Assembly: GCF_000260115.1 (NCBI RefSeq)
Contig: NZ_JH651380.1
Coordinates: 248,001 to 312,000 of the forward strand
Length of the DNA: 64,000 bases
DNA from: Galbibacter orientalis DSM 19592
Lineage (GTDB): Bacteria; Bacteroidota; Bacteroidia; Flavobacteriales; Flavobacteriaceae
Reading direction: 5' to 3'
Positions within the stretch are counted from its first letter, which is position 1; every line of letters begins with the position of its first letter. Shown piece after piece: positions 16,601-25,681 of this stretch. A program made the translations under genes and the position numbers. The notes beneath the pieces were generated by a model, which saw only the letters and a program-made list of their open reading frames with translations, was not told the DNA's origin and ran no database searches.

Positions 16601-18817
16601 CTATAACCTCTCACTTAAAATAATTTCAATTGCTTTTTCAATTAATTCGTCTTTTCCTTTTCTAATACCCTCAATTGTTGGTTTAACTTCAATGTCAGGT
16701 ACAATCCCAGCACGTTGCGTTTCTTCTTCATTTGGGTAATAAACCCCAATTCCTGAAATCATTGTTCTGAGTCCTCCAGGTAGCATAATAGTTGATACAT
16801 TTCCATCTGCTCCTGCTGTGGTGCTTCCAATTATTGTGGTATTATTTCCTGCTCTAAAAGCCATTGCGGTATATTCTGCTTGACTTTGGGATAGTTCATT
16901 AACTAATACAATTAACTTCCCTTTGTATGCTTCTCCTTGATTTGGTATCTCTATATTATTTGTGAAGGTAAATTCTCCCGGATTGTTAATGCTTCCATTC
17001 GTAAATTTCACAAATGGCGTGGATGAAGAAACAAAATAAGAACCTAGATTAAATGGAACGAAAGTAGAGGGATAATTTCGAATGTCTATTATTATTCCTT
17101 TTGTGTTTTTAAAATCATTTTTTATTTTGGAAATATCAGTGTCCTTTATAGTTTGAAGTGTAACATATCCTATATTTTTTTCTAATAATTTGTATGATTT
17201 ATCTTCACTTTTTTTGTACCAACGGTAAATATTAAGACTATCTTTTGGATATAGTTTAAGGGATTTTGATTGAGCTTTGGAATTATCTGATATAAACTCA
17301 ACTTCAATCTCATTGGAGTTTGAGCGTAAGAGGTCTGCTGAAATATCTCTTAACATGGTAGGTTGGTTTGAAGCAGGATAATATTTAGATTTCTCTTTTA
17401 CTATTTCTTTAACTGTTGTACCGTTTATCTTGGATATTATATCTCCTATTTTTAACCCAATTTCGTCTTTTAATTCTTCATTATAATAATCGGTTACAAC
17501 CAATTGATTTTCTATAAAGCGCAAGTGTATTGGGGGATAATTTAAACCTTTCCATTCCTCAATTTTATCATTACCACCCCAAATATTGGCATGTGTATCT
17601 TGGATATCTCCAATAATTTGAATGGCAGCCAATTCATATTCTAATTCGTCTTTTACATTAATAAATTGTGGAATGTATTCTCTTATTTTTTTATTCCAGT
17701 CTTCGTCAATTAGATGTTTATATGGGAAAAAGTAGTTAATCATATTCCAATATCTATATAGCGATAACAATCTAAAACCATCATCAGGGTAGGTCATTCT
17801 CAAATATGGATTTTCATTTTTAAACTCAGGATTACCAACATTTGCTATCATTTTAATGTAATAATGTTTGCCTTGTGAACGATTGTTATAGACAAATAAT
17901 AATTTGTTTTTTAAAGCTTCATTTTGATTATCAATCCAGTTTAAACTAGGTTTCAGAAAAGCATTTTCATCTATTGGTTCACAATTATTACATTTATTAA
18001 TCGTTCCTAAAGAGTCAATCCAATTAATTATTAACTTATCTCTTTCATTATCATTTTGTGTTTCAATATATTTTGGTAAAAATCTAAAAAGTTCATAATC
18101 CCAATTATAGTTGCCCTTTGCAATTTCAGGATGATGATATTTAAGAAAGCCCCAAACTCTACCTAATAATTCAAGATTTGTAATGTCTTTGGTTGTTAGG
18201 CTAGGAAATTCAATTAATGAACCATTATCAAATTCTTTATCAAGTTGTACTTTTGATAATTTTTTTTCTTCTTCTTTTAACGTTTGAATATTTTTACCAT
18301 CAATTAAAAGAGCAAAGTCATCAAACCAAGCTTCTCCTTTTCCTGTAAGTATTCCTGCTATAAATATATTTTCTGCTCCTTCAGGAAAATCCAGAGTGAT
18401 AGTATATTTCTGCCAATCTTTAGTGCCATTTATGTTTTGGTCTTGCATATTATCAAAAGCTAATGAACTTCCGTTACCATCAATTCTTAATAACAAACCT
18501 GCAAATCCATTTTCAACATTTTTGATTTTCATATAGCCCTCAAGCTGAATTTTCTCACCTGAATAATATGCTGGAATTTTATAGGCAATACTTCCAAAAG
18601 AACCTCCTAATTCTGGAGATGTAATTTTCCCAGATTTTTCACCCGAATGAGCAATAGAATCTATTTTTAGTTCATAGCTTCCCCATTTTAACCATCCATC
18701 AGAAAGAAATTTTTCATAGCTCTGGTTTTCAAATCCTAGATTATATTTTTCAGACTTTTGTGCTTGACAAACAATAGAGATAATTGTAACTAATAATACT
18801 AGTGTTTTTTTCATCAT
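16601..18817 (-). CDS. Secreted S41 family (C-terminal processing/tricorn-type) peptidase
   Basis: A 738-residue protein with signal peptide (MMKKTLVLLVTIISIVCQAQ). Residues about 25-175 form a beta-sandwich resembling a carbohydrate-binding or galactose-binding-like module. A helical region follows (NLELLGRVWGFLKYHHPEI, typical of flavobacterial S41 proteins), then a PDZ-like segment (LKIGDIISKINGTTVKEIV) and the S41 core. In the core, NELSQSQAEYTAMAF carries the likely nucleophile Ser and STTAGADGNVS is the conserved block behind it. Substrate unknown. It stands alone, bracketed by direct repeats at 16491-16600 and 18908-18990. Confidence 0.9.
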   Translation of the reverse strand: MMKKTLVLLVTIISIVCQAQKSEKYNLGFENQSYEKFLSDGWLKWGSYELKIDSIAHSGEKSGKITSPELGGSFGSIAYKIPAYYSGEKIQLEGYMKIKNVENGFAGLLLRIDGNGSSLAFDNMQDQNINGTKDWQKYTITLDFPEGAENIFIAGILTGKGEAWFDDFALLIDGKNIQTLKEEEKKLSKVQLDKEFDNGSLIEFPSLTTKDITNLELLGRVWGFLKYHHPEIAKGNYNWDYELFRFLPKYIETQNDNERDKLIINWIDSLGTINKCNNCEPIDENAFLKPSLNWIDNQNEALKNKLLFVYNNRSQGKHYYIKMIANVGNPEFKNENPYLRMTYPDDGFRLLSLYRYWNMINYFFPYKHLIDEDWNKKIREYIPQFINVKDELEYELAAIQIIGDIQDTHANIWGGNDKIEEWKGLNYPPIHLRFIENQLVVTDYYNEELKDEIGLKIGDIISKINGTTVKEIVKEKSKYYPASNQPTMLRDISADLLRSNSNEIEVEFISDNSKAQSKSLKLYPKDSLNIYRWYKKSEDKSYKLLEKNIGYVTLQTIKDTDISKIKNDFKNTKGIIIDIRNYPSTFVPFNLGSYFVSSSTPFVKFTNGSINNPGEFTFTNNIEIPNQGEAYKGKLIVLVNELSQSQAEYTAMAFRAGNNTTIIGSTTAGADGNVSTIMLPGGLRTMISGIGVYYPNEEETQRAGIVPDIEVKPTIEGIRKGKDELIEKAIEIILSERL

Positions 18818-18907
18818 TTAAATAATATAAAATAACTTTTCTTAAGTTATATTGTTATGAGGTTGGTTATTAAACTCCTAATTTAATGAATTACTTGTCG
18901 AGTAGAC

Positions 18908-18990
18908 GAGTAGAAAAGTTAAAAAGTTACTATGTTTATAGAATAGTGTCTAGTGTCATAAAATCTTTCAATCTCCTGTCTCCCGCCTCC
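18908..18990. repeat. Direct repeat, copy B
   Basis: GAGTAGAAAAGTTAAAAAGTTACTATGTTT, then AATAGTGTCTAGTGTCATAAAATCTTTCAATCTCC and a CTCCCGCCTCCC tail. Clearly the same element as copy A (16491-16600) but with only one AATCTTTC unit. Confidence 0.7.
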
Positions 18991-19035
18991 CATTTAAAAT
19001 GATTTTCTTATTTTTATTATCTAAAACAAGCTTTC

Positions 19036-19401
19036 ATGAAGAAAATAGGAATTATACTTTTAGCTATTGTTTTTGTAGGAATAGGTGGTTATTACCTTTC
19101 AGCAAAGAGTAGCACATGGTCTACAACAGAAACATTGGATGGATATGATAGTAAAGCTGCTGCAGAGGAAACGCCAGTAGAATCTTTTCAAAACAACAAT
19201 GTACAGTCCAATTCGGGTAATGGATTAAATCCAGCACACGGGCAACCTGGACATCGTTGTGATATTGCTGTGGGAGCTCCACTTACATCACCGTCGGGTA
19301 ACAGTTCTATACTTAATTCCAATAGCATGTTAAACCCAGAGCATGGACAACCTGGTCACCGTTGTGATATTGCAGTAGGCGCGCCTTTACCAACAAGTTA
19401 A
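19036..19401 (+). CDS. Membrane-anchored or secreted protein with two HGQPGHRCDIAVGAPL repeats
   Basis: A 121-residue protein with an N-terminal hydrophobic helix (residues 4-20) that may be an anchor or signal peptide, then a low-complexity polar linker. Two near-identical 20-residue repeats follow at 64-83 and 99-118, with core HGQPGHRCDIAVGAPL and one Cys each. They differ only at NPA versus NPE. I recognise this motif from many short Bacteroidota proteins of unknown function, where it sits near the C terminus. The conserved His, Cys and Asp suggest metal or haem binding, or a covalent link, but this is inference. The GGCT-like gene starts 1 nt after its stop codon. Confidence 0.75.
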   Translation: MKKIGIILLAIVFVGIGGYYLSAKSSTWSTTETLDGYDSKAAAEETPVESFQNNNVQSNSGNGLNPAHGQPGHRCDIAVGAPLTSPSGNSSILNSNSMLNPEHGQPGHRCDIAVGAPLPTS

Positions 19402-19402
19402 A

Positions 19403-19741
19403 ATGCATAAGTTATTTTCATATGGTACGTTGCAATTAGAAAAAGTGCAGCTAGAAACTTATGGTCGCTTATTAAAGGGGAATAATGATGTACTTTTTAA
19501 TCATAAAATTGAACAATTACGAATTACAGATCCAATAGTTTTAGCAAAAAGTAATAAGGAATTTCATCCTATTTTAATTAAAAGTTTTTCTTCTGAAGAT
19601 AAAGTAGAAGGGGTGATTTTTGAAATTACAGATGAAGAGTTAGCGCAAACAGATTTGTATGAAGTTGATGATTATGAAAGAGTTTTCGAAACCTTTGAAT
19701 CTGGTACGAAAGCATGGGTGTATGTAAAAAAGGCTACATAA
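19403..19741 (+). CDS. Gamma-glutamylcyclotransferase-like (AIG2/GGCT fold) protein
   Basis: A 112-residue protein with the family signature at the N terminus (KLFSYGTLQLEKVQ, the YGTL substrate-binding loop) and VEGVIFEITDEELAQTDLYE in the middle, where the catalytic Glu of GGCT proteins lies. The end DYERVFETFESGTKAWVYV is typical. The enzyme class cyclises gamma-glutamyl amines to 5-oxoproline. It overlaps closely with the upstream repeat-protein gene (1 nt gap), so both are probably co-expressed. Confidence 0.85.
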   Translation: MHKLFSYGTLQLEKVQLETYGRLLKGNNDVLFNHKIEQLRITDPIVLAKSNKEFHPILIKSFSSEDKVEGVIFEITDEELAQTDLYEVDDYERVFETFESGTKAWVYVKKAT

Positions 19742-19993
19742 AGTATTGGTGTTTCTTATGGTGTCTAAATGGAAGTCTGATTATGGGTATATACATGAAA
19801 ATAGATGTAAAATGAAGAAGCGACTGACGTGTTTTTAAGCTAATTTATAACCGTAAATAAAACTACACTATTTCCTGAAAAATATCGTTTAAAAGGTTTA
19901 AATTGAAAATATTTAGCTGATTGTCTTTTGAATAATCAATGTTAGATAATTCATACTATTTTTTGTAAATCGTTATAAGGAATCACGAAAAAG

Positions 19994-20565
19994 TTGAAAA
20001 AACTATACATTATAGCAGGGTGTAAGGAGCAGGAAAAACAACTGCTTCATATACTATTTTGCCTGAAATTTTAGAATGTGATGAATTTATTAATGCTGAT
20101 GAAATTGCTAAAGGATTGTCTCCTTTTAAACCTGAAAAGGAAGGAATTCAGGCAGGAAGATTAATGCTATATAGAATTAAAACCCTAATTAACTCAGAAC
20201 AGGATTTTGCATTTGAAACAACTTTAGCTACAAAAAGTTATAGGAGCTTAGTTGTTGAAGCTCAGAAAAATGGATTTTTTGTATCACTTTATTTTTTTTG
20301 GCTCAGTTCTCAAGCCCTTGCCATAAAGCGGGTTGAAACGAGAGTGAAAGAAGGAGGACATAATATTCCAGAATATATAATTCGTAGAAGGTATGAAAAT
20401 GGATTAAATAACTTTTTTACTATCTTTAAAGGCTTGGTCGATGATTGGATATTTATTGATAATTCTGGAGAACCATATCAAATTATAGCAGAAGGAGGTA
20501 AAGATGATGTTGAAGTAGGAAATATTAAAATTTGGGAAAAGTTAAAAGACAGATACAATGGATAA
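19994..20565 (+). pseudogene. Zeta-toxin-like AAA_33 kinase, frameshifted in the Walker A motif
   Basis: Reading from TTG at 19994 gives LKKLYIIAGCK and then goes out of frame. From 20026 the other frame gives GAGKTTASYTILPEILECDEF and stays open to 20565. Together they rebuild the family's N terminus, IIAGCN-GAGKTT, if one base is restored at about 20024-20026. Downstream motifs are intact: INADEIAKGLSPF, FETTLATKSY, and the helix with LAIKRVETRVKEGGHNIPE. Zeta-type proteins phosphorylate UDP-GlcNAc or act as small-molecule kinases. Without the P-loop the remaining ORF, which could only start at a TTG (20059), should be inactive. A sequencing error is the main alternative. Confidence 0.75.
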
Positions 20566-20758
20566 AAAAAGTGAATTAAAGGAAGATCGAAAAAAAATAA
20601 TTGCAGGACTTGAAAAAGCTTATCAAAAATTAGTGGAATTTAAGCGTTATAAAAAAAGTCCATTGATTATTGCTAAGAATGGAGAGATTCAAGAAATAGC
20701 ACCAGAAAATATACAACCTACTACTGTGTACATAACAAATTATGATAGAGAGGTTTAG
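20558..20758 (+). CDS. 66-residue small protein, partner of the zeta-like gene
   Basis: Starts 8 nt before the end of the zeta-like gene, so the two are translationally coupled. The product is charged and helical in its first half (MDKKSELKEDRKKIIAGLEKAY) and has a short beta-rich end (PLIIAKNGEIQEIAPE). No family recognised. The overlap with a toxin-like kinase suggests an antitoxin or accessory protein; this is inference from arrangement only. Confidence 0.6.
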   Translation: MDKKSELKEDRKKIIAGLEKAYQKLVEFKRYKKSPLIIAKNGEIQEIAPENIQPTTVYITNYDREV

Positions 20759-20906
20759 TTATGGGTGTTGAATTTTGATGTGTTTAAGGAAATCTGATTT
20801 GTATTTTACAGAATGCTATTTGCTTATTTGTCCAGTACTTTTTTATATGTTAGTTCATGAAGTTACTTTATTGTTGAAATAAAATATACTCTGACGGCTT
20901 ACTAAA

Positions 20907-21044
20907 AAAAGAGACTGTCTAAAAAGTAATTTGTAGTTGTCAAACTGAGCTTGCCTGAGTCTTAAACAACTGACAATCAGTAGTTAACTTCGATAAACTC
21001 AGGATAGCACTTAGTGTTTGGATACTTTTTAGACAGCCTCTTTT
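20907..21044. mobile_element. MITE-like element, 138 bp with 22-23-bp terminal inverted repeats
   Basis: Left end AAAAGAGACTGTCTAAAAAG (20907-20926) and right end complementary to AAAAGAGGCTGTCTAAAAAG (21025-21044), one mismatch over 20 bp. Inside are nested palindromes: CCTGAGT (20954-20960) / ACTCAGG (20997-21003), and ACTGACAATCAGT near 20970. No coding capacity. Such ends fit a non-autonomous element mobilised in trans; no transposase is in the window. No clear target duplication is seen. Confidence 0.65.
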
Positions 21045-21068
21045 ATAAATTGTTAAAAAAGTACTATT

Positions 21069-22187
21069 TTATATAATAGTAGACTTTCCGTAATCTATAT
21101 TTTCCTGATTGTAATTAATTATTTCTTCAGCATTCGCTATGTAATCTGCTATAAAATTCCCTACTTCAGAAGTTGTTTTCTTACTATCTGCATCGATATC
21201 TGGAGTAACAACATTCATTTCTAAAGCTTTTTCAACAGCTTTGTTTATGGCTTTTGCTTCTTCAAATAATTTAAAATGTTCTAAAAGCATTGCAGCAGAT
21301 AGGATGGAAGCAATTGGATTAGCAATATTTTTTCCTGTAGCTTGTGGAAAAGAACCGTGAATAGGCTCAAACATCGCATTTTCGTCTCCTACAGATGCCG
21401 ACGCTAATAATCCTATAGAACCTCCAATAACACTTCCTTCATCAGAAATGATGTCTCCAAACATGTTTTCAGTTAAAATAACGTCAAACTGACTCGGATT
21501 TAATATCATTTGCATCGCTGCATTATCAACAAAAAGGAAGTCTAATTCTACATCTGCATAACTTTTACCAATATTGGTAACTACTTTACGCCACAAACGA
21601 GAAGTTTCTAATACATTAGCTTTATCAACCAAGGTTAATTTTTTTCTACGAGTACGGGCTGCTTTAAAAGCTAAATGAGCAATGCGTTCTATTTCATAAT
21701 CAGAATATTCACATAAATCTGAAGCTACACTTCCTTCTTTATTTAACTTTTTCTCTCCAAAATAGATTCCTCCGGTTAGTTCTCTATAAATGGTAAGATC
21801 GGTTCCTAAAATACGCTCTTCTTTTAAAGGAGACTTTTCAATAAGTGTAGGAAAAGCTTTAATAGGGCGGATATTGGTAAACAATCCTAAAGACTTTCTT
21901 AGTTTTAATAAACCTTGCTCAGGACGTACTTTTGCACTTGGATCGTTGTCGTATTTTGGATGTCCAATAGCACCAAATAAAACGGCATCAGAATCTAAAC
22001 ACAATTGTAATGTTTTTTCTGGTAAAGGATCTCCAGTTTGATCAATAGCGATAGCGCCTACTGGAGCTTCCTTAAAAGTAAACGTATGATTGTATACCTC
22101 GCCAACGGCTTTTAATGTTTTAATGGCTTGTTTGGTAACTTCTGGACCAATTCCATCTCCCGATAATACAGCTATATCTAAATTCAT
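21069..22187 (-). CDS. leuB: 3-isopropylmalate dehydrogenase
   Basis: A 372-residue enzyme of normal length. It oxidises and decarboxylates 3-isopropylmalate to 2-oxoisocaproate with NAD, the third leucine-specific step. It begins NLDIAVLSGDGIGPEV. The substrate arginines lie around RPEQGLLKLRKSLGLFTNIRP, the metal-binding Asp in VDNAAMQMILNPSQFDVILTENMFGDIISDE and the NAD site in FEPIHGSFP. Last gene of leuA-leuC-leuD-leuB, 11 nt behind leuD. The C terminus is somewhat extended (NAEEIINYNQENIDYGKSTII). Confidence 0.97.
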   Translation of the reverse strand: MNLDIAVLSGDGIGPEVTKQAIKTLKAVGEVYNHTFTFKEAPVGAIAIDQTGDPLPEKTLQLCLDSDAVLFGAIGHPKYDNDPSAKVRPEQGLLKLRKSLGLFTNIRPIKAFPTLIEKSPLKEERILGTDLTIYRELTGGIYFGEKKLNKEGSVASDLCEYSDYEIERIAHLAFKAARTRRKKLTLVDKANVLETSRLWRKVVTNIGKSYADVELDFLFVDNAAMQMILNPSQFDVILTENMFGDIISDEGSVIGGSIGLLASASVGDENAMFEPIHGSFPQATGKNIANPIASILSAAMLLEHFKLFEEAKAINKAVEKALEMNVVTPDIDADSKKTTSEVGNFIADYIANAEEIINYNQENIDYGKSTII

Positions 22188-22198
22188 ATTCTTGTGTA

Positions 22199-22789
22199 TT
22201 AAAATGTTCTAGAAGCTTCGTAAGCTTCAATTTTATCTTTATTACTGACTAAAAAATCGATATCGTCATAACCATTCATCATGCACATTTTTTTATAAGC
22301 ATCAATTTCAAAGCTCTCTTTTATAGCCGTTCCTGCAACTGTAATAGTTTGTTCTTCAAGGTTTACTACAATTTCTGTAGTTGGGTTATCTTGAATTGCA
22401 GTAAGCATAGCTTTAAGCGTTTCTGGACTTACTTGAATGGGAAGCAAGCCATTATTTAGTGCATTGCCTTTAAAAATATCAGCAAAATAACTAGAAACAA
22501 TTACTTTGAAACCGAAATCTGTTAATGACCATGCAGCGTGTTCACGACTACTACCGCACCCAAAATTATCGCCAGCAACAAGTATTTTTCCTTCGTATGT
22601 TTTATTATTCAGTACAAATTCTTCATTTTCAGAACCGTCTTTGTTGTAACGCCAGTCCCTAAATAAATTTTCGCCAAAACCAACCTTGCTTGTTGCTTTT
22701 AAAAATCGGGCAGGGATTATTTGGTCGGTATCTATATTTTCAATTGGCAATGGAATTGCCGTTGATTGTAATGTTACAAATTTTTCCAT
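22199..22789 (-). CDS. leuD: 3-isopropylmalate dehydratase small subunit
   Basis: A 196-residue swivelling-domain subunit of isopropylmalate isomerase, partner of LeuC. Visible blocks are [17 protein letters not shown] near the N terminus and [17 protein letters not shown] (residues about 74-90), the substrate-recognition loop, followed by [14 protein letters not shown]. It lies between leuC and leuB. A 163-bp gap holding an intergenic repeat separates it from leuC, unlike the tight spacing elsewhere in this operon. Confidence 0.97.
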   Translation of the reverse strand: MEKFVTLQSTAIPLPIENIDTDQIIPARFLKATSKVGFGENLFRDWRYNKDGSENEEFVLNNKTYEGKILVAGDNFGCGSSREHAAWSLTDFGFKVIVSSYFADIFKGNALNNGLLPIQVSPETLKAMLTAIQDNPTTEIVVNLEEQTITVAGTAIKESFEIDAYKKMCMMNGYDDIDFLVSNKDKIEAYEASRTF

Positions 22790-22801
22790 AATCTTAAATT
22801 A

Positions 22802-22926
22802 AACTCACTAAGTGAGATTTTAATGCTCTAAAACCTGTTTTGAGTTTATTGAAGAGCTTGGGTTTGCATCGAAATGTTTTCAAGATTTTTTCTAATGCTC
22901 CACCTCGAAGCTGTTTACTCTATAAG
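22802..22926. repeat. Intergenic palindromic repeat inside the leu operon
   Basis: 5' palindrome CTCACTAAGTGAG (22804-22816) followed by ATTTTAATG, a central segment CCTGTTTTGAGTTTATTGAAGAGC that matches copy 1 (8569-8594), and a 3' end CCTCGAAGCTGTTTA resembling the family's terminal word. It fills the leuC-leuD gap. Confidence 0.65.
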
Positions 22927-22952
22927 TTAGCAAATCTAAACTCTGTACTTTT

Positions 22953-24350
22953 CTAAACTAGTTCTAATTCTTCAACTTCTTCGGTTACATCTATTATTTT
23001 TCCTGCTATTGCAGTGGCAGCAGCTACTAACGGACTAGCTAAAATAGTACGTGCACCTTGCCCTTGTCTACCTTCAAAATTTCTATTGGAAGTAGATACG
23101 CAATATTCGCCCGCAGGAATTTTATCTTCATTCATTCCTAAACAAGCCGAGCATCCACTTTGGCGCATTTCAAAGCCTGCAGCTTCAAAAATATCTTGAA
23201 TTCCTTCTTCTTTTATTTGTTTGGCTACTTGTTGAGATCCTGGAACAATTAAGGCATTTACATTGGTTGCCTTTTGTTTTCCTTTAATGTATTCCGCAGC
23301 AATTCTAAAATCTTCAATTCTTGAGTTGGTGCAACTTCCTATAAAAACATAATTGATTTCTTTTCCTAAGAGCTTTTCTCCCTTTTTAAAGCCCATATAA
23401 TCTAAGGATTTCTCAAAAGAAACATCGTCTTTACTCGGAATGGCTTCTGTTATTTTTATCCCCATTCCAGGGTTGGTTCCGTAAGTAACCATAGGTTCGA
23501 TGTCTTCAGCATCAAAAGAATATTCTTTATCAAAGCTAGCATCTGCATCTGTAGGAAGCGTTTTCCAATAAGCTACTTTTTTATCAAATTCCTCTCCTTT
23601 AGGAGCAAATTCACGATCTTTTACATACTCAAAAGTAGTTTCGTCTGGAGCAATCATTCCGCCACGAGCTCCCATTTCAATACTCATATTACAAACCGTC
23701 ATGCGGCCTTCCATAGTCATGGCTTCAAAAACATCACCTGCATATTCTACAAAATATCCAGTACCAGAATTGGTACCTAGTTTAGCAATAATATATAGAA
23801 TAACATCTTTTGGTAAAACACCTTTTTTAACCTTTCCGTTTACGGTAATACGCATACTTTTTGGTTTCGAAAGTAATAAACACTGGCTCGCAAAAACTTG
23901 CGCTACTTGGCTTGTTCCAATTCCAAAAGCAATAGTACCAAAAGCTCCGTGAGTAGAGGTATGGCTGTCTCCACAAACCATAGTCATTCCAGGTTGTGTA
24001 ATTCCTAGTTCTGGAGCCATAACATGAACAATTCCTTGGTATGGGTGCCCTAAGCCGTAAAGGGTTACATCGTGTTTTTTACAGTTTTCTGTCAGCATTT
24101 CTACCTGTTTTTTAGACAAGAGGTCTTGAATAGGTAAATGTTGATCTTTTGTAGGTACATTATGGTCTGCTGTAGCTACAATTTGGTTTTTACGGAATAG
24201 GGGAATATTACGTTCTTCAAGCTCATTAAAAGCTTGCGGACTCGTAACTTCATGGATTAAATGTTTATCAATATATAATACCTGAGGTCCATTTTCTACT
24301 GTATGAACCACATGGCTATCCCAAACTTTATCAAATAATGTTTTACTCAT
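22953..24350 (-). CDS. leuC: 3-isopropylmalate dehydratase large subunit
   Basis: A 465-residue aconitase-superfamily subunit of normal length. With LeuD it interconverts 2- and 3-isopropylmalate. The [4Fe-4S] ligands are visible as Cys in [12 protein letters not shown] and the pair in [34 protein letters not shown] is the conserved substrate loop. The gene starts 5 nt after leuA, indicating one transcript. Confidence 0.97.
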   Translation of the reverse strand: MSKTLFDKVWDSHVVHTVENGPQVLYIDKHLIHEVTSPQAFNELEERNIPLFRKNQIVATADHNVPTKDQHLPIQDLLSKKQVEMLTENCKKHDVTLYGLGHPYQGIVHVMAPELGITQPGMTMVCGDSHTSTHGAFGTIAFGIGTSQVAQVFASQCLLLSKPKSMRITVNGKVKKGVLPKDVILYIIAKLGTNSGTGYFVEYAGDVFEAMTMEGRMTVCNMSIEMGARGGMIAPDETTFEYVKDREFAPKGEEFDKKVAYWKTLPTDADASFDKEYSFDAEDIEPMVTYGTNPGMGIKITEAIPSKDDVSFEKSLDYMGFKKGEKLLGKEINYVFIGSCTNSRIEDFRIAAEYIKGKQKATNVNALIVPGSQQVAKQIKEEGIQDIFEAAGFEMRQSGCSACLGMNEDKIPAGEYCVSTSNRNFEGRQGQGARTILASPLVAAATAIAGKIIDVTEEVEELELV

Positions 24351-24355
24351 TATAA

Positions 24356-25528
24356 TTAAGCAATTGCTTTAATATCTATTTTACTGATTTCAATAATTTG
24401 ATGAATATCTTCATCTAAAACTTCTTTCTTTCTATCTGCAAAGGTTAAAAATTCTTGATAAACTTCGTCTAACTGAAGCTTTGTTAACTCATAACCTACT
24501 TTTTTAGCTCTATATGCTAAAGCAGCACGACCACTACGGGCGGTTAAAACAATTGCAGATTCGGTAACGCCTACGTCTGCAGGATCTATAATTTCGTAGG
24601 TCTCTCTGTTTTTAATAACCCCATCTTGATGAATTCCAGAGCTGTGCGCAAAAGCATTAGCTCCTACAATGGCTTTATTTGGTTGTACAGGCATTCCCAT
24701 ACTTTCAGAAACCATTTTACTGGTGCTGTAAAGGAGTTGTGAATTGATGTTGGTGTCTAAATTTAAATTCGGGTGTTGGCGTAAAACCATGACGACTTCT
24801 TCTAAAGACGTATTTCCAGCACGTTCTCCAATTCCGTTGATAGTGCATTCTATTTGTCGTGCTCCTCCAATAACTCCAGCAATAGAGTTTGCGGTAGCTA
24901 AACCAAGGTCGTTATGACAGTGGCAAGAAAGAATTGCTTTGTGAATACCCGTAACGTTTTCTTTTAAATACCGCATTTTAGCCCCATATTCTTCAGGTAA
25001 GCAATATCCTGTAGTATCTGGAATATTTAATACGGTAGCTCCTGCTTTTACAACTGCCTCACAAACACGAGCTAAATATTCATTGTCGGTACGACCAGCA
25101 TCTTCAGCATAAAACTCAACATCTTCTACAAACGTCTTAGCATATTTTACAGCAGCAACAGCACGTTCAATAATCTCTTCACGAGTAGATTTGAATTTAT
25201 ATTTTATATGAGAATCTGATGTTCCAATTCCAGTGTGTATTCTAGGTCTTACAGCATGCTTTATTGCTTCTGCTGCTACTTCGATATCTTTTTTAACGGA
25301 ACGTGTAAGACCACAAACCGTTGCATTTTTTACAATTTTAGAGATTTCAGCTACAGATGTAAAGTCTCCCGGACTAGAAATAGGGAAACCAGCTTCAATA
25401 ACATCAACTCCCAGATCGTCAAGACGCTTTGCAATGACAAGCTTTTGTTCTGTGTTAAGCTTGCATCCAGGTACTTGTTCTCCGTCTCTTAATGTCGTGT
25501 CAAAGATTTGAACTTTTTCTTTACTCAT
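24356..25528 (-). CDS. leuA: 2-isopropylmalate synthase, short form without regulatory domain
   Basis: A 390-residue protein that condenses acetyl-CoA with 2-oxoisovalerate, the first committed step to leucine. The TIM barrel shows [13 protein letters not shown] (metal Asp), the helix [13 protein letters not shown], and the metal-binding [13 protein letters not shown]. It ends after [26 protein letters not shown], so the LeuA dimer domain of about 130 residues that binds leucine in the E. coli enzyme (523 residues) is missing. First gene of leuACDB. The family also includes homocitrate and citramalate synthases, but leuC, leuD and leuB next to it fix the assignment. Confidence 0.93.
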   Translation of the reverse strand: MSKEKVQIFDTTLRDGEQVPGCKLNTEQKLVIAKRLDDLGVDVIEAGFPISSPGDFTSVAEISKIVKNATVCGLTRSVKKDIEVAAEAIKHAVRPRIHTGIGTSDSHIKYKFKSTREEIIERAVAAVKYAKTFVEDVEFYAEDAGRTDNEYLARVCEAVVKAGATVLNIPDTTGYCLPEEYGAKMRYLKENVTGIHKAILSCHCHNDLGLATANSIAGVIGGARQIECTINGIGERAGNTSLEEVVMVLRQHPNLNLDTNINSQLLYSTSKMVSESMGMPVQPNKAIVGANAFAHSSGIHQDGVIKNRETYEIIDPADVGVTESAIVLTARSGRAALAYRAKKVGYELTKLQLDEVYQEFLTFADRKKEVLDEDIHQIIEISKIDIKAIA

Positions 25529-25576
25529 CTTGATTTTTTAATGTAATTTGAAATTTGTTATACGAATTTATATTTT

Positions 25577-25626
25577 GTGAACGTAATTTTAAGTTCACTT
25601 AACCATTTCTTTACAATGCTTAAGTG
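25577..25626 (-). promoter_or_regulatory. Overlapping inverted repeats in the leuA leader (attenuator-like, tentative)
   Basis: GTGAAC (25577-25582) can pair with GTTCAC (25593-25598), while CACTTAA (25596-25602) can pair with TTAAGTG (25620-25626). The two stems share 25596-25598, so they exclude each other in a leuA leader transcript. No leucine-rich leader peptide is seen. Chance occurrence in AT-rich DNA is possible. Confidence 0.3.
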
Positions 25627-25681
25627 TTCTTTTATATAGTTAAATAATTGATATTCAGTTAATTGAATTTTTATTTTTACA

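Noticed and set aside
24356-25528. Homocitrate or citramalate synthase identity for the short LeuA
   Set aside because: It is the first gene of a complete leuACDB operon.
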